Assembly (NCBI RefSeq): GCF_900110295.1
Contig: NZ_FODF01000010.1
Span: 1 to 64,000 of the forward strand
Source of the DNA: Peptostreptococcus russellii
Lineage (GTDB): Bacteria > Bacillota > Clostridia > Peptostreptococcales > Peptostreptococcaceae
Direction: 5' to 3'
Length of the DNA stretch: 64,000 bases
A program made the position numbers and the translations under genes. Within the stretch, counting starts at the first letter, position 1, and each line of letters opens with the position of its first letter. Below, piece by piece: positions 19,937-32,200 of this stretch. The notes below the pieces were generated by a model. It ran no database searches, was not told where the DNA came from, and saw only the letters and a program-made list of their open reading frames with translations.

Positions 19937-22900
19937 CTAAGCATCTACTGTTTCTTTTTCTATAGCTATATTTCTATATTTCTTCATACCTGTACCAGCT
20001 GGTATTAACTTACCAAGTATGACATTTTCCTTTAGACCTATTAAGTGGTCTTCCTTACCCTTTATAGCTGCATCAGTAAGAACTCTTGTAGTTTCCTGGA
20101 ATGATGCTGCTGATAAGAATGAATCAGTTGCAAGAGATGCCTTAGTAATACCAAGAAGTACTCTCTTTGCTACTGCTGGTCTTAGTCCCTTTGATTCTGC
20201 TTCAGCATTGCACTTATTGTAAGTAAGAACATCTTCATATCCACCTGGTATTAGATCAGTATCTCCTGGATCTTCTATCTTAACCTTAGATAACATCTGT
20301 CTTACAATTACTTCTATATGCTTATCGTTGATATCAACACCCTGTAATCTATAAACTCTCTGTACTTCTTTAACGATATAATCCTGTACTCCGCCTATAC
20401 CATTAACTCTTACTATATCATGAGGGTTAATAGATCCCTGAGTAAGCTGATCTCCAGCCTTTACAGCCTGTCCATTCTTAACCTTTAATCTTGAACCATA
20501 CGGTATCTGATATACCTGAGATTCGCCATCTTCAGGAATAACAATAACTTCTTTTCTCTTTCCAGTTTCATCTATTTCTACATGACCTGCAATTTCTGAA
20601 ATTACTGCAAGACCCTTTGGCTTACGAGCTTCAAAAAGCTCCTCAACTCTAGGAAGACCCTGAGTTATATCTCCACCGGCAACCCCACCTGTATGGAAAG
20701 TACGCATTGTAAGCTGTGTACCCGGTTCACCGATCGACTGAGCTGCTATGATACCTACAGATTCACCTATATTTACAGGCTTACCTGTTGCAAGGTTTCT
20801 ACCATAACACTTAGCACAAACACCATGTTCTGTCTTACAGTTAAGAACAGTTCTTATGTGTACAGTTTCTACACCAGCTGCAACTATTCTTTCTGCGTCA
20901 TCTTCAAGAATCATCTGGTCAGCACCAACTAGTTCTTCACCAGTCTTAGGATCAACAATTGCATCAATTGTATATCTACCTATGATTCTATCCTGTATTT
21001 CTTCTATTACTTCGTTACCGTCCTTGATTGCAAATATTTCTGTAGTTTCAGTAGTTCCACAATCTATATCCCTAACTATAACGTCCTGGCTGACATCAAC
21101 AAGTCTTCTTGTTAAGTAACCTGAATCGGCTGTACGAAGGGCTGTATCGGCAAGACCCTTTCTAGCACCATGTGAAGATGTGAAGTATTCCATTACTGAT
21201 AGACCTTCACGGAAGTTAGACTTAACTGGGATTTCCACTGTCTTACCAGATGCATTGGCCATCAGACCACGCATACCTGCAAGCTGTCTTATCTGGTTCT
21301 TAGAACCTCTGGCTCCTGAGTGAGCCATTATGAATATATTATTCATTCTGTCAAGACCATCCATAAGAGCATCTGTTACCTTTTCAGTTGTTAATGTCCA
21401 CGTTTCTATAACTTTTTCATATCTTTCTTCATCAGATATAAGACCTCTTCTATATGCCTTTTCATACTTATCTACTAACTCTTCTGCTTCTTTTAAGTAA
21501 GTATACTTAGCTTCTGGTATATCCATGTCTGCAACGGCAACTGTTATACCACCAACTGTAGAATACTTATAACCCATTGACTTAACATAGTCAAGTAGTT
21601 CAGAAGTTTTTGTATTTCCATGCTTTCTAAAGCACTTATCTATTATCTTTCCTAGAGATTTCTTGTCTGCAAGGAAATCAACTTCCAATCCAAATGGATC
21701 TTTTTCTCTATCTACAAACCCTAAATCCTGAGGTATACCTTCATTAAATATGAATCTACCTACTGTACTTTCTACTAAAGAGCTTCTACCATCTTCAAGG
21801 ACAACTCTCATCTTAACTAAAGCATGAAGGTCAACCTTGTGGTTGAAATATGCAAGTGTAAGTTCATTATAATCCTTAAAGATTGTTCCTGTACCCTTTA
21901 CACCTTCCTGTGCTTCTATTGTAAGATAATATGACCCAAGAACCATATCCTGAGAAGGAGTCGTTATTGGAGAACCATCCTTAGGAGCAAGTATGTTATT
22001 TACTGATAACATAAGGTATCTTGCTTCTGCCTGTGCTTCAACTGATAGTGGAACGTGGACAGCCATCTGGTCACCATCGAAGTCGGCATTATATGCTGTA
22101 CAAACAAGTGGGTGAAGCTTTATAGCCTTACCTTCAACTAGTACTGGTTCAAATGCCTGTATACCTAATCTATGTAGAGTCGGTGCACGGTTAAGTAGTA
22201 CTGGGTGACTCTTGATTACTTCTTCAAGTACATCCCATACTTCTGGCTTAACTTTTTCTACTATTGTCTTAGCACTCTTTATATTATGTGCATATCCTTC
22301 AGCTACAAGCTTATCCATAACGAATGGCTTGAATAGCTCTAGAGCCATCTTCTTTGGAAGACCACACTGATAGAACTTAAGTTCAGGACCAACTACGATA
22401 ACTGAACGTCCTGAATAGTCAACTCTCTTACCAAGAAGATTCTGTCTGAAACGACCTTGCTTACCCTTTAGCATATCTGAAAGTGACTTAAGAGGTCTGT
22501 TTCCAGGACCTGTTACAGGTCTACCTCTTCTACCATTATCTATAAGAGCATCTACAGCTTCCTGAAGCATTCTCTTTTCATTTCTTACTATTATTTCAGG
22601 AGCTCCTAATTCTAGAAGTCTCTTTAATCTGTTATTTCTGTTTATAACTCTTCTGTATAGGTCATTTAGATCTGAAGTAGCAAATCTACCACCATCTAGC
22701 TGTACCATAGGTCTAAGATCTGGTGGTATTACTGGAATTGCTTCAAGTATCATCCACTCAGGCTTATTTCCTGACTTTTTAAAGGCTTCTACAACTTCTA
22801 GTCTTCTGATAGTTCTTACTCTCTTCTGACCTGTTGCATCTCTTAAATCATCTCTAAGTTCAGCTGACTGAGCATCTAAGTCTATTTTTTCTAATAGTCT

Positions 22901-23431
22901 CTTTACTGCTTCAGCACCCATACCTACTTCAAAGTTTCCATATCCATACTTTTCTATAGCATTTCTGTATTCTCTTTCAGTAAGTACCTGCTTATATGCA
23001 AGACCTGTTTCACCAGCCTCTATTACTACATAAGATGCAAAATAAAGTACCTTTTCAAGAGATCTTGGAGACATATCTAATAATAGTCCCATTCTTGATG
23101 GTATTCCCTTAAAATACCATATATGTGACATTGGAGCAGCAAGCTCTATATGTCCCATTCTTTCTCTTCTTACCTTGGCCTTTGTAACTTCGACACCACA
23201 TCTGTCGCATACTACACCCTTATATCTTACTCTTCTATATTTACCGCAGTGGCACTCCCAGTCCTTTGTTGGACCAAATATTCTTTCACAGAATAAACCA
23301 TCTTTTTCTGGCTTTAGTGTTCTATAGTTTATTGTTTCAGGCTTCTTTACTTCCCCTCTTGACCACTGTCTTATTCTCTCTGGAGAAGCTAAACCTATTT
23401 TTATCGACTCAAAATTGTTTAATTCAAACAA
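19937..23431 (-). CDS. rpoC: RNA polymerase beta' subunit
   Basis: Catalytic subunit of RNA polymerase. Motifs in order are the N-terminal zinc finger [20 protein letters not shown], the Mg-binding loop [10 protein letters not shown], the trigger-loop region with [17 protein letters not shown], and the second zinc site [15 protein letters not shown]. The start is a TTG at 23429-23431: the protein then begins with [17 protein letters not shown], as in the family, and GGGAG lies 8 nt upstream. The more distant start would add 19 residues not expected. It follows rpoB by 110 nt. The usual downstream partners rpsL-rpsG-fusA are absent. Confidence 0.97.
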   Translation of the reverse strand: MFELNNFESIKIGLASPERIRQWSRGEVKKPETINYRTLKPEKDGLFCERIFGPTKDWECHCGKYRRVRYKGVVCDRCGVEVTKAKVRRERMGHIELAAPMSHIWYFKGIPSRMGLLLDMSPRSLEKVLYFASYVVIEAGETGLAYKQVLTEREYRNAIEKYGYGNFEVGMGAEAVKRLLEKIDLDAQSAELRDDLRDATGQKRVRTIRRLEVVEAFKKSGNKPEWMILEAIPVIPPDLRPMVQLDGGRFATSDLNDLYRRVINRNNRLKRLLELGAPEIIVRNEKRMLQEAVDALIDNGRRGRPVTGPGNRPLKSLSDMLKGKQGRFRQNLLGKRVDYSGRSVIVVGPELKFYQCGLPKKMALELFKPFVMDKLVAEGYAHNIKSAKTIVEKVKPEVWDVLEEVIKSHPVLLNRAPTLHRLGIQAFEPVLVEGKAIKLHPLVCTAYNADFDGDQMAVHVPLSVEAQAEARYLMLSVNNILAPKDGSPITTPSQDMVLGSYYLTIEAQEGVKGTGTIFKDYNELTLAYFNHKVDLHALVKMRVVLEDGRSSLVESTVGRFIFNEGIPQDLGFVDREKDPFGLEVDFLADKKSLGKIIDKCFRKHGNTKTSELLDYVKSMGYKYSTVGGITVAVADMDIPEAKYTYLKEAEELVDKYEKAYRRGLISDEERYEKVIETWTLTTEKVTDALMDGLDRMNNIFIMAHSGARGSKNQIRQLAGMRGLMANASGKTVEIPVKSNFREGLSVMEYFTSSHGARKGLADTALRTADSGYLTRRLVDVSQDVIVRDIDCGTTETTEIFAIKDGNEVIEEIQDRIIGRYTIDAIVDPKTGEELVGADQMILEDDAERIVAAGVETVHIRTVLNCKTEHGVCAKCYGRNLATGKPVNIGESVGIIAAQSIGEPGTQLTMRTFHTGGVAGGDITQGLPRVEELFEARKPKGLAVISEIAGHVEIDETGKRKEVIVIPEDGESQVYQIPYGSRLKVKNGQAVKAGDQLTQGSINPHDIVRVNGIGGVQDYIVKEVQRVYRLQGVDINDKHIEVIVRQMLSKVKIEDPGDTDLIPGGYEDVLTYNKCNAEAESKGLRPAVAKRVLLGITKASLATDSFLSAASFQETTRVLTDAAIKGKEDHLIGLKENVILGKLIPAGTGMKKYRNIAIEKETVDA

Positions 23432-23541
23432 GGAGTTCTCTCCCTTCTTTTCGATACTTATATATAATAATTGTTTCTGGGATTTCAAAATAGAAACCCC
23501 AAAACAAAATTCCTTCTACCCTTTATGCTACAAATTAATTT

Positions 23542-26500
23542 TTAAAACTTTTCTTCTTCATCATCATCGTCGAAGTCAACAAAAGCTGTATCTTCTTCCT
23601 CTTCTTCGTCTACAAAGTTTTCATCAAATTCTTCTTCCTCTTCCTCGTAAACCTCAGCTTCAACTTCTTCTATCATGTGAGTATCTTCTATATCATCTGG
23701 TACTACACTTTCAATCTTGAAATCTTCATGACCTTCTTCGTCTACTGATTCCTTGATATCTATTGGATTACCTTCTGAATCAAGTGCACTTACATCCAAG
23801 CATAGTGACTGAAGTTCCTTCATCAATACTCTGAATGATTCTGGCATACCTGGTTCAGGTATATTTTCACCCTTAACTATTGCTTCATAAGTTTCAACTC
23901 TACCCTTAACGTCATCGGATTTAACTGTTAGGATTTCCTGAAGTATGTGAGATGCACCATATGCTTCAAGAGCCCAAACTTCCATTTCCCCGAATCTCTG
24001 TCCACCGAACTGAGCCTTACCTCCTAGAGGCTGCTGAGTTACTAGTGAGTAAGGGCCTGTACTTCTTGCATGTAGCTTATCATCAACAAGGTGATGTAGC
24101 TTTAAGTAATACATGTAACCTACAGTTATTCTATTGTCGAATGATTCACCTGTACGTCCATCAAATAACTGAAGCTTACCATCTCTTGGATAACCTGCTT
24201 CTTCAAGAGCATCCATAATATCGTACTCGTTGGCACCATCGAATACTGATGTTGCAACATACCAACCTAGTTTCTTAGCAGCTAGTCCTAAGTGCATTTC
24301 AAGTACCTGTCCGATATTCATACGAGAAGGTATACCCTGTGGATTAAGAACTATATCCATAGGAGTACCATCTGCCATAAATGGCATGTCTTCTTCTGGT
24401 AATACTCTTGAGATAACACCCTTGTTACCATGACGACCGGCCATCTTATCTCCGACCTTTATCTTTCTCTTCTTAGCTATATAGCATCTAACAAGTTCAT
24501 TTACACCTGGTGATAAATCATCTCCATTATCTCTTGTAAATATCTTGATATCTACTATAATACCTGATTCACCATGTGGAACCTTAAGTGAAGTATCTCT
24601 TACTTCTCTTGCCTTTTCACCGAATATTGCTCTTAGAAGTCTTTCTTCTGGAGTTAATTCAGTTTCTCCCTTAGGTGTAACCTTACCTACTAATATGTCG
24701 CCAGAATTTACTTCAGCACCTATTCTTATAATACCTCTGTCATCAAGATTCTTTATAGCATTTTCTCCAACATTAGGTATATCTCTTGTAATTTCTTCAG
24801 GTCCTAGCTTTGTATCTCTAGCTTCACATTCGTATTCTTCTATATGTATTGTAGATAATCTATCTTCCTTTACAAGTCTTTCGTTAATTAAAACGGCATC
24901 CTCGTAGTTGTAACCTTCCCATGTCATGAAGGCTATTAGACAGTTTCTACCAAGAGCTATTTCTCCAAGGTCTGTTGCTGGACCATCTGCTATAACATCT
25001 CCAGCTACTACCTTTTCGCCCTTGCTTACTATTGGAGTCTGATTTACACAAGTACCAGAGTTTGATCTCTTAAACTTTAGAAGCTTGTATCTATCCTTAT
25101 CTCCATTGTTCTTCTTTATTATTATTTCATCTGCTGAAACTCTATCAACCACACCATCGTTCTTAGATACGACAACTGCACCAGAGTCTTTAGCAGCTCT
25201 ATATTCTATTCCTGTACCTATTATAGGAGCTTCTCTTCTCACTAGAGGCACTGCCTGACGCTGCATGTTTGATCCCATTAAGGCTCTGTTGGCATCGTCA
25301 TTTTCAAGGAAAGGTATCATTGCAGTGGCAACTGAAACAACCTGCTTAGGAGATATATCCATGTAGTCTACTCTGTCTTCTGAAACCATTTCAACTGCAC
25401 CAAGAACAGTTCTACAAATTACCTTCTTGTTTATGAAGTGTCCTTCATCATCAAGTGGCTCATTTGCCTGTGCTCTTACATATAAGTCTTCTTCATCGGC
25501 TGTTAGATAGTGTATTTCATCTGTAACAACCTTTCTTTCCTTGTCATACTTTCTATAAGGTGACTCGATAAATCCATATTCATTTATCTTTGCATATGTA
25601 GAAAGTGAGTTTATAAGACCGATGTTCGGACCTTCTGGAGTCTCGATAGGACATATTCTACCATAGTGTGAATGGTGAACGTCACGAACTTCGAATCCTG
25701 CTCTCTCTCTTGAAAGACCACCTGGTCCAAGAGCAGAAAGTCTTCTCTTATGAGTAAGTTCTGATAGAGGATTTGTCTGGTCCATGAACTGTGACAACTG
25801 AGAACTTCCGAAGAACTCCTTTATTGCCGCAGATACTGGTCTGATATTTACAAGAGCCTGAGGAGTGATAGTTTCCATATCCTGAACTGTCATTCTTTCC
25901 TTTATTACTCTTTCCATTCTAGAGAAACCAATACGAACCTGATTCTGAAGTAGCTCTCCAACACATCTGATTCTTCTGTTTCCTAGATGGTCTATATCAT
26001 CTATATTACCAACTCTATACTTACCGTCTATTATATAGAATAGACCAAATTCATAACTTATAGAAGCAATGATGTCATCTAATAGTATATGCTTTGGTAT
26101 TAAAGACTTCATACTAGCCTTTATTACTTCCTTTATTTCATCTTCATCTTCATAGTTGTCCAATATTTCCTTTAGTGTTGGATAGTGAACATACTCCTTG
26201 ATTTTAAGATCTGATATATCAAAATCAACATGAGCCTTTATGTCTACAAAGTTATTTCCTATTACTTTTATTTCTTTTTCGCTATCTACTGCTATCCATA
26301 CTTGATTAATACCTGAGTTTTGAATCTGTCTTGCAACATCAAGACTAATCTTTTCTCCTGCACTTACAAATATTTCACCAGTTTCAGGATTTACTACATC
26401 TCTTGAAGCTATCTTGTCCATTATTCTGTAACAAAGAGCAAGTTTCTTGTTGAACTTGTATCTACCAACCTTTGCAAGGTCATATCTCTTTGGATCAAAG

Positions 26501-27276
26501 AATAATGAGTTTAGAAGTGATGAAGCACTTTCTACTGTTGGTGGTTCACCTGGTCTTAGCTTCTTATAAATTTCAACTAGACCTTCTTCAACATTTGAAG
26601 TATTATCCTTTTCTAAAGTAGCTCTTAATCTTTCGTCATCTCCTAAAAGCTCAAGTATTTCAGCATCTGAACCTATTCCTAGAGCTCTAAGAAGTACTGT
26701 TACCGGCTGCTTTCTTGTTCTGTCTACTCTTACAGAAATAACACCTGAAGAATCTGTTTCATATTCAAGCCATGCACCTCTGTTAGGTATAACAGTAGAA
26801 GAAATCAGTCTGTTACCCGTCTTATCTCTCTCTTCAGCATAATAAACGCCTGGAGATCTAACTAATTGTGATACGATAACTCTCTCTGCACCATTTATGA
26901 TAAACGTTCCTCTCTCTGTCATTAGAGGGAAGTCTCCCATAAATACTTCCTGTTCCTTTATTTCGCCTGTTTCCTTATTTATAAGCCTAACCATAACTTT
27001 TAAAGGAGCACAGTAAGTAGTATCTCTTTCCTTACATTCTTCAATATCGTATTTTGGCTTTTCGTCCAATGAGTAATCTACAAACTCCAATATAAGATTC
27101 CCTGTGTAATCTTCTATTGGTGAAATGTCTGTAAATACCTCTTTTAAGCCTTCTTCTAAGAACCAATCATATGAGTCAACCTGAATCTCAATTAGATTTG
27201 GCACGTCAGCTATTTCCTTAATCTTGGAAAAGCTCATTCTTTCTCTTTTTCCAATCATGACTGGATGTGGTACCAC
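23542..27276 (-). CDS. rpoB: RNA polymerase beta subunit
   Basis: The chain carries all the landmark regions of RpoB: the rifampicin pocket with [51 protein letters not shown] and a C-terminal clamp. It ends in about 45 very acidic residues (many Glu and Asp), as often seen in Clostridia. The start is taken at a GTG (27274-27276), with GAGGTG six bases upstream, giving the family-like [14 protein letters not shown] three codons earlier overlaps that ribosome site. The gene is not preceded by rplJL here; it has its own promoter (27499-27527). Confidence 0.97.
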   Translation of the reverse strand: MVPHPVMIGKRERMSFSKIKEIADVPNLIEIQVDSYDWFLEEGLKEVFTDISPIEDYTGNLILEFVDYSLDEKPKYDIEECKERDTTYCAPLKVMVRLINKETGEIKEQEVFMGDFPLMTERGTFIINGAERVIVSQLVRSPGVYYAEERDKTGNRLISSTVIPNRGAWLEYETDSSGVISVRVDRTRKQPVTVLLRALGIGSDAEILELLGDDERLRATLEKDNTSNVEEGLVEIYKKLRPGEPPTVESASSLLNSLFFDPKRYDLAKVGRYKFNKKLALCYRIMDKIASRDVVNPETGEIFVSAGEKISLDVARQIQNSGINQVWIAVDSEKEIKVIGNNFVDIKAHVDFDISDLKIKEYVHYPTLKEILDNYEDEDEIKEVIKASMKSLIPKHILLDDIIASISYEFGLFYIIDGKYRVGNIDDIDHLGNRRIRCVGELLQNQVRIGFSRMERVIKERMTVQDMETITPQALVNIRPVSAAIKEFFGSSQLSQFMDQTNPLSELTHKRRLSALGPGGLSRERAGFEVRDVHHSHYGRICPIETPEGPNIGLINSLSTYAKINEYGFIESPYRKYDKERKVVTDEIHYLTADEEDLYVRAQANEPLDDEGHFINKKVICRTVLGAVEMVSEDRVDYMDISPKQVVSVATAMIPFLENDDANRALMGSNMQRQAVPLVRREAPIIGTGIEYRAAKDSGAVVVSKNDGVVDRVSADEIIIKKNNGDKDRYKLLKFKRSNSGTCVNQTPIVSKGEKVVAGDVIADGPATDLGEIALGRNCLIAFMTWEGYNYEDAVLINERLVKEDRLSTIHIEEYECEARDTKLGPEEITRDIPNVGENAIKNLDDRGIIRIGAEVNSGDILVGKVTPKGETELTPEERLLRAIFGEKAREVRDTSLKVPHGESGIIVDIKIFTRDNGDDLSPGVNELVRCYIAKKRKIKVGDKMAGRHGNKGVISRVLPEEDMPFMADGTPMDIVLNPQGIPSRMNIGQVLEMHLGLAAKKLGWYVATSVFDGANEYDIMDALEEAGYPRDGKLQLFDGRTGESFDNRITVGYMYYLKLHHLVDDKLHARSTGPYSLVTQQPLGGKAQFGGQRFGEMEVWALEAYGASHILQEILTVKSDDVKGRVETYEAIVKGENIPEPGMPESFRVLMKELQSLCLDVSALDSEGNPIDIKESVDEEGHEDFKIESVVPDDIEDTHMIEEVEAEVYEEEEEEFDENFVDEEEEEDTAFVDFDDDDEEEKF

Positions 27277-27886
27277 AATTTTCACCTCACTAAATTAAAT
27301 TTTTATTGCATTTGTTAATTTATGAGTTTACGTTTATAAATCCACCTCGCTAGTGTAATTAAATGCAACAGAAATTTACCTTCACGAGCCCACTTTATAA
27401 ATCGCAATTATCTAATAAAATATTGCTTCTGAATAGTTTTTATTAAAAAACTCCCGGAAAACATTGCCAAAATATAAGTCAAATAGGCATATTTTCACAT
27501 TATAAGCAGTATATTATTTTATCACAAGTCTTGACATATTTCAATATCTTTTGTAAAATATTATACTTTTTTTTCATATTTATCTTGAACCACAAAGTTA
27601 ATTATGCTAAAATATCAACTGTTAGCGCATTTTTTAATAAATATTTGAGGTCTTATCTGTGTTTTTTAAATAAAAATTACAGATTTTATTTAATTAAACT
27701 AAATTTATTTCCCGGATATTTTATTTTAAAAATAAGCTATCTTAATTAATAGAGTTGAGTTTGTTCAAAAAATAATTTATGAACAGAAATGAAAACATAG
27801 ATTCTATGTGTTGGAATTTTAACTTTGATGTACTAGTTTCAACTATACGACAAACCAATAATTTTTAAGAAAGAGGTGGTAGAAAG
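27277..27886. other. Divergent promoter region between rpoB and the EamA gene
   Basis: About 600 bases. The rpoB leader is about 215 nt and holds no recognised structured RNA. The plus-strand side has only the AGAGGTGG ribosome site of the EamA gene. A 72-codon frame at 27531-27749 lacks a ribosome binding site and has unbiased composition, so I do not call it. Confidence 0.6.
27499..27527 (-). promoter_or_regulatory. Own promoter of the isolated rpoBC operon
   Basis: On the minus strand, TTGTGA (27522-27527), a 17-nt spacer and TATAAT (27499-27504) form a strong sigma-A match. In most Firmicutes rpoB is read mainly from upstream ribosomal promoters, so a good local promoter fits the broken gene order here. 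Confidence 0.65.
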
Positions 27887-28822
27887 ATGTCTACTAAAAA
27901 GAATACCTTTAAAGGTATAAGGTTGATGTTAATTGCTACGTTTTTCTGGGCTACAATGGGTATTGTCAGCAGAAACTTAAACGGCGCACATTTAACATCT
28001 ATTCAGGTGGCATTCACAAGATGCCTTCAGGCTGCGGTATTTACTACAATAGCGTTGGCCATAAAAAACAGAGAAGCTTTTAGAATTGATTTAAAAGGTC
28101 TTGTATTCTGTGTAGTTTACGGAATTATAGCATTCGGTCTTGCTATGGCTTTCTTCAGTCTAACAGTTGAAAGAATCCCTATAGCAGTAGCTACAGTCTT
28201 AATGTTTTCTAATCCTATCTGGGTAACATTGTTCGGAAGAATTTTCTTTAAGGATCATGTGGGAATCAAAAAAATTATAACTGTTATTACATGTATACTA
28301 GGTTGTATGTGTATAATAGATATTTTTGCTGCAGGTGGAAAAGACCTTAATGTTTTAGGAGTTGTATTTGGACTTCTAAGTGGTATAACATTTGCCTGTC
28401 AGCTTGTAATACCAAGATTTGCTGAAGGTAAGTATTCAAATGATACACTTCTTCTTTACGGATTTTGGGGAGGGACAGTCTTCCTTGGAATATTTAGTAA
28501 TATTCCACAGCTTGCAAGTTCAATAGTAAATGGAGCAGATCCACTTTATACTATTGCAAATCTATTGGCTATTGGTGTTTTATCTACTTATATAGCTAAT
28601 TCCTACTATATTAAGTCTTCTGAATACCTTGGAAATACTCTTCCAAGTATTCTTGTGGCATTTGAACCGATATTTGCCACTATATTGGCATTTATCATTC
28701 TTGGAGAAGCTATCAAACCTATTCAGATGTTTGGTGCTTTAGTCGTAATTGCATCAATTATAGTAATGCAAGTAGATATAAAAAGTCTTTCTTTGTTTAA
28801 TAGAAAGGCTGCTGAAAAATAA
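27887..28822 (+). CDS. EamA/DMT-family transporter
   Basis: The 311-residue membrane protein has about ten hydrophobic helices in two EamA repeats. The first starts at LMLIATFFWATMGIVSRNL, and the second includes LSTYIANSYYIKSSEYLG and PILV/FEPIFATILAFIILGE, the typical end motif. Members export amino acids or metabolites; the substrate here is unknown. AGAGGTGG precedes the ATG. It is monocistronic with a terminator just after the stop. Confidence 0.9.
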   Translation: MSTKKNTFKGIRLMLIATFFWATMGIVSRNLNGAHLTSIQVAFTRCLQAAVFTTIALAIKNREAFRIDLKGLVFCVVYGIIAFGLAMAFFSLTVERIPIAVATVLMFSNPIWVTLFGRIFFKDHVGIKKIITVITCILGCMCIIDIFAAGGKDLNVLGVVFGLLSGITFACQLVIPRFAEGKYSNDTLLLYGFWGGTVFLGIFSNIPQLASSIVNGADPLYTIANLLAIGVLSTYIANSYYIKSSEYLGNTLPSILVAFEPIFATILAFIILGEAIKPIQMFGALVVIASIIVMQVDIKSLSLFNRKAAEK

Positions 28823-28828
28823 GATATC

Positions 28829-28860
28829 AAAAGAACAGGTTTTCACCTGTTCTTTTTTAT
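28829..28860 (+). terminator. Terminator of the EamA gene
   Basis: AAAAGAACAGGT pairs with ACCTGTTCTTTTTT around a TTTC loop, only 7 nt past the stop codon. Confidence 0.85.
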
Positions 28861-29043
28861 TGATTTTATTTATTCAGCAGTATATTAACTATATGTTTTT
28901 ACAATATATTTATAATCAAATATTTTTATGGTTTCATATTATTATGATATAATAAAAAGAGATTGATTATTTTTTAAAATTTTCATAATTCAGACTTATA
29001 CTTTCTAATATAAGTTATTTATATTCTAAGGAGGAATCGTACA

Positions 29044-30018
29044 ATGAAAATAATCTCAAAGAAAATCATTTATCCTATTTTATCAGCCTTTTTGGTATTT
29101 TCTGCAGTTGGATGCAATAAGGAAGATACTTCTAAAGAGGCAGCACCACAAAAGACAGAAAGTAGTTCAGAAGAAGCTACTACAAAAGATTTATATACTT
29201 TTGACAACAATGACTACTTTACAAGTGTTGACTGGCTTAAAAAGAACATGGGTAAAGATGTAATTATCCTAGATGCTAGATCGGATAAGGATTATGCAAA
29301 AGGGCATATTCCAGGAGCTATAAACGTTGCTTGGCAATCGCTTTCTAAAGTTTCTGGAAAGCCTGGAGACAAGGATTGGGGTACACTTTTAGACCCTAAA
29401 GAATTGTCAGCTGAATTTAGAAAATTGGGTATAAAGAAAGATTCTAAGGTTGTAGTTTATGGAAATAAATCTGCATGGGGAGAAGACGGAAGATTGGTTT
29501 GGAGTTTAAAGAGAGCCGGAATAGATGCTAGAATACTTAATGGTGGCTATGATCTTTGGACTGCAGATAAGCTAGAAACTACTAAGGAGGTTCCTAAACC
29601 AGAGGAATCAGACTTGCTACTTACTGCTGTAAGCCCAGATGCAAATATTACAACAGAAGAACTAAAAAAGGACTATGATCAATATAAAATCATAGATGTT
29701 AGAGAAAAAGAAGAATATGATGGAGCTACAAAGTATGGTGAAGCTAGAGGCGGCCACCTCCCAAACGCTATAAACATCACTTTCAATCAACTTTATAACG
29801 AAGATGGTACTATAAAATCTAGTAAGGAAATTGAAAAGATACTTGAAAAAGCTGGAATCAAAAAAGATGACCGTATTGTTACATACTGCACAGCTGGTAT
29901 AAGATCAGCTCATATGACACTAGCCCTTGAAAATGCCGGTTACAAAAATGTTCAAAACTATGATGCTTCATTCTATGAATGGGCAGGAGATGAAGTAAAT
30001 AAGCTAGAAAAGAAGTAA
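29044..30018 (+). CDS. Secreted lipoprotein sulfurtransferase, two-domain rhodanese
   Basis: This 324-residue lipoprotein (lipobox SAVGC, Cys24) has the tandem rhodanese layout of thiosulfate or 3-mercaptopyruvate sulfurtransferases. The N-terminal domain (about 65-180) has LDARSDKDY and GHIPGAINV, but the cysteine position is Gly140 (VVVYGNKSAW). The C-terminal domain keeps the nucleophile in YCTAGIRSAH (C282). An inactive first and active second domain is normal for this family. The outer-face location parallels the other rhodanese lipoprotein at 16486-17235, though sequence and layout differ. AAGGAGG precedes the ATG. Confidence 0.87.
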   Translation: MKIISKKIIYPILSAFLVFSAVGCNKEDTSKEAAPQKTESSSEEATTKDLYTFDNNDYFTSVDWLKKNMGKDVIILDARSDKDYAKGHIPGAINVAWQSLSKVSGKPGDKDWGTLLDPKELSAEFRKLGIKKDSKVVVYGNKSAWGEDGRLVWSLKRAGIDARILNGGYDLWTADKLETTKEVPKPEESDLLLTAVSPDANITTEELKKDYDQYKIIDVREKEEYDGATKYGEARGGHLPNAINITFNQLYNEDGTIKSSKEIEKILEKAGIKKDDRIVTYCTAGIRSAHMTLALENAGYKNVQNYDASFYEWAGDEVNKLEKK

Positions 30019-30038
30019 TAACTATTACTTCTACAAAT

Positions 30039-30074
30039 AAAAGAGTCTCATACTAATTAGTGTGGGACTTTTTA
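30039..30074 (+). terminator. Terminator of the sulfurtransferase gene
   Basis: AAGAGTCTCATACT pairs imperfectly with AGTGTGGGACTT around AATT, followed by TTTATTAT. Confidence 0.75.
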
Positions 30075-30116
30075 TTATAAAATGTATTAAAACTATTTAA
30101 CTTTCTAAACTTCGTA

Positions 30117-30153
30117 ATAAAAAAAGTGCACTGCATATGCAGTACACTTTTTT
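30117..30153 (-). terminator. Terminator of the O-acetylation operon
   Basis: AAAAAAGTGCACTGCATATGCAGTACACTTTTTT forms a nearly perfect stem ending in T-rich sequence on both strands. It lies about 35 nt downstream of the DHHW stop at 30190. Confidence 0.8.
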
Positions 30154-30189
30154 ATTTCATATATGTTCTAAAGATACTTTCAAACTTTT

Positions 30190-32184
30190 CTATTGAACAT
30201 CTTTCTTTTCGTCAGTATTTTTATCAGAGTTTTTCTTGCTTGTAGAACTTTGTCCACTTTCACTGGATTTTCCAGAAGCTGATTTTTTATTACTAGCAGC
30301 CTTATCCTCTGATGACTTAGTATCCTTTGTCTTGTCTATCTTCTTATTTTCTTCTACAGACTTCTTTTCTTTTCCTTCACTAGCTGATGTAGATTCATTA
30401 TCCTGACTGTGATAATCTGGATCGTATATATTCAGTATTGAAGAATCTGTGTTGAATGTGTTTATATTGTAAAGTATCAACACGTCTGTAACTTCATTGT
30501 TATTAAGTATGTCTGCCATAGTTCCTGTATAGTATCTAAGGTCTACCACATTAATTTCAGCAAAATCATTAATCAAGAAAGGAAGCATTGCATTTGCATA
30601 TGAGTCTTTTATTAAAAGAAGTTTTCTATTTGTTTTTACATTGGTTCTTATCTTAATCTGTGAGTGATTTCCACCTGTAAAGACCTCATATTTATCCTTA
30701 CCCTTTAATTTATTTGCATCATAAAGTGTAGTTACCTTCTCTTTTGTATCATAGTACTTTACAAGAAGTGGGTACGGCTTTTCTTTTAAATAAAGAATAA
30801 TATTTTCTGGTTCTCCTATTTGAGCACCATTTTTGTAGTAAAGGCTTCCCAAGAACTTATCTGTTGCAAGAGATTTAGTAAACCTCTTTTCTTGAGCTGG
30901 AGATATGTCTCTACTCTTTGAAAATTCTTCATATCCCTTATATGCACCGTCAGTTGTCCAATGATGGTCAGTCTTGTAATACAGTTGTGTAGCATTCTTT
31001 ATTCTATTAAATGGTGTAATAAGATTTACAAAATTAACCTTCTTATCAACCTTTTCTTTTACCTTATCAAGGTATGCCTTCTGAGAATCTGAAGGTGCAT
31101 TCTTTGGTAGAAGATTTTTGTAAATTTCAACCTTATTAGGAACCAACATCATGCTTACATTTAGCTTAGGGTTTTGAGAAACAAAGCTGTTAATAGCCTT
31201 AACCTTAGCATCTGTTACTTCAGGACTAGCTTCTGTAAATCCTTCCATAAGATATCCATCTTTACAAATATACACACCATTTAACTCTTTTCTTCCTAGG
31301 AGAAGATCAAATCTAGCCTTAAGTTTTATCATGCCCGATCTATTTGGGAACTGGTCTGAAACATATTTCCCAATATCTTTTGAATACTTCCCTGTAAGAA
31401 CGCTTTGCATTGTAACCCTTGGCTTTTGCTGAAGTGTCCTATTTTCTGAAATAGACTTTTCAGCCTTAGGAGAAATTATAAATGCAACCATCATAATCAC
31501 AATCAAACCCATTGAAGCACCTGAAAGTATTCTATAGAAATTTTGATCTAGTTTTTTTCTTTTTTCTTTACTTACATATTTCTTCTTATCTCCGCCTGTA
31601 AATATAAACCCTACTACTAAAAGAAAGGCATATACTATTGCAGAAAAAATATGCTTTATACTGATTCTACTTTTTTTCTTCTTTCTCTTTCTCGTAGATT
31701 TTCTATTTACAGCCTTTTTATGTACTTTTTTATTTGATTTCCTTGTTTGGCTAACTGGAATTCTCTTCGTACTTTGCTCTTCATAAAGTCTTTGCCTTCT
31801 AGCTCTATCTTGACTTATTTTTCTTCCGTTTTCATCTCTTATTACCGGAATTTTTCTAGTTGCCTCTTGAGCAATAGGCTTAACTGGTCTAGAAACTTTC
31901 GGCTGTACTTTTGGTCTTGCCTTAGTTGAACCAACACTTGGTCTTGCGCTTTTATTTCTGTCTGTCTTTGTCTTCTTATTTACTGGTTTTTTTGGAGCAG
32001 TCGCTCTCTTTTTATTTTTTGATAGGTTTTTTTTGCTTTTATTTGTTTTTTTCGGAGCCTTCCCTGGTCTTTTTTTACTTTTTCTCTTACCATTTCTTCT
32101 AGAATCACTAAAATCATCAGTAAGCAACTTTCTTAGGCTTTCAGGCATCTCAGGTTCTTCATATCTATTGTATTTATTACTCAT
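30190..32184 (-). CDS. DHHW/AlgX-like polysaccharide O-acetylation protein with long basic N-terminus
   Basis: The C-terminal part is an SGNH/AlgX-like domain with the family DHHW motif (YYKTDHHWTTDGAYKGY). Family knowledge: such proteins act outside the membrane next to an MBOAT acyltransferase and add acetyl groups to a cell-surface polymer. A membrane helix lies near residues 214-236 and another hydrophobic stretch near 180-197. What is odd is the first roughly 175 residues, extremely rich in Lys and Arg (repeats such as KKTNKSKKNLSKNKKR) with no predicted fold. The last 65 residues are Ser/Lys/Glu-rich. It is the last gene of the four-gene cassette. Confidence 0.8.
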   Translation of the reverse strand: MSNKYNRYEEPEMPESLRKLLTDDFSDSRRNGKRKSKKRPGKAPKKTNKSKKNLSKNKKRATAPKKPVNKKTKTDRNKSARPSVGSTKARPKVQPKVSRPVKPIAQEATRKIPVIRDENGRKISQDRARRQRLYEEQSTKRIPVSQTRKSNKKVHKKAVNRKSTRKRKKKKSRISIKHIFSAIVYAFLLVVGFIFTGGDKKKYVSKEKRKKLDQNFYRILSGASMGLIVIMMVAFIISPKAEKSISENRTLQQKPRVTMQSVLTGKYSKDIGKYVSDQFPNRSGMIKLKARFDLLLGRKELNGVYICKDGYLMEGFTEASPEVTDAKVKAINSFVSQNPKLNVSMMLVPNKVEIYKNLLPKNAPSDSQKAYLDKVKEKVDKKVNFVNLITPFNRIKNATQLYYKTDHHWTTDGAYKGYEEFSKSRDISPAQEKRFTKSLATDKFLGSLYYKNGAQIGEPENIILYLKEKPYPLLVKYYDTKEKVTTLYDANKLKGKDKYEVFTGGNHSQIKIRTNVKTNRKLLLIKDSYANAMLPFLINDFAEINVVDLRYYTGTMADILNNNEVTDVLILYNINTFNTDSSILNIYDPDYHSQDNESTSASEGKEKKSVEENKKIDKTKDTKSSEDKAASNKKSASGKSSESGQSSTSKKNSDKNTDEKKDVQ

Positions 32185-32200
32185 CCTGCATCACCCCCAC

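Noticed and set aside
24545-24907. 120-codon plus-strand frame inside rpoB
   Set aside because: Antisense to a highly conserved coding region; long only because of codon bias on the other strand.
27531-27749. 72-codon plus-strand frame between rpoB and the EamA gene
   Set aside because: It overlaps the rpoB promoter side, lacks a ribosome binding site, and its residue mix is what AT-rich random DNA gives.
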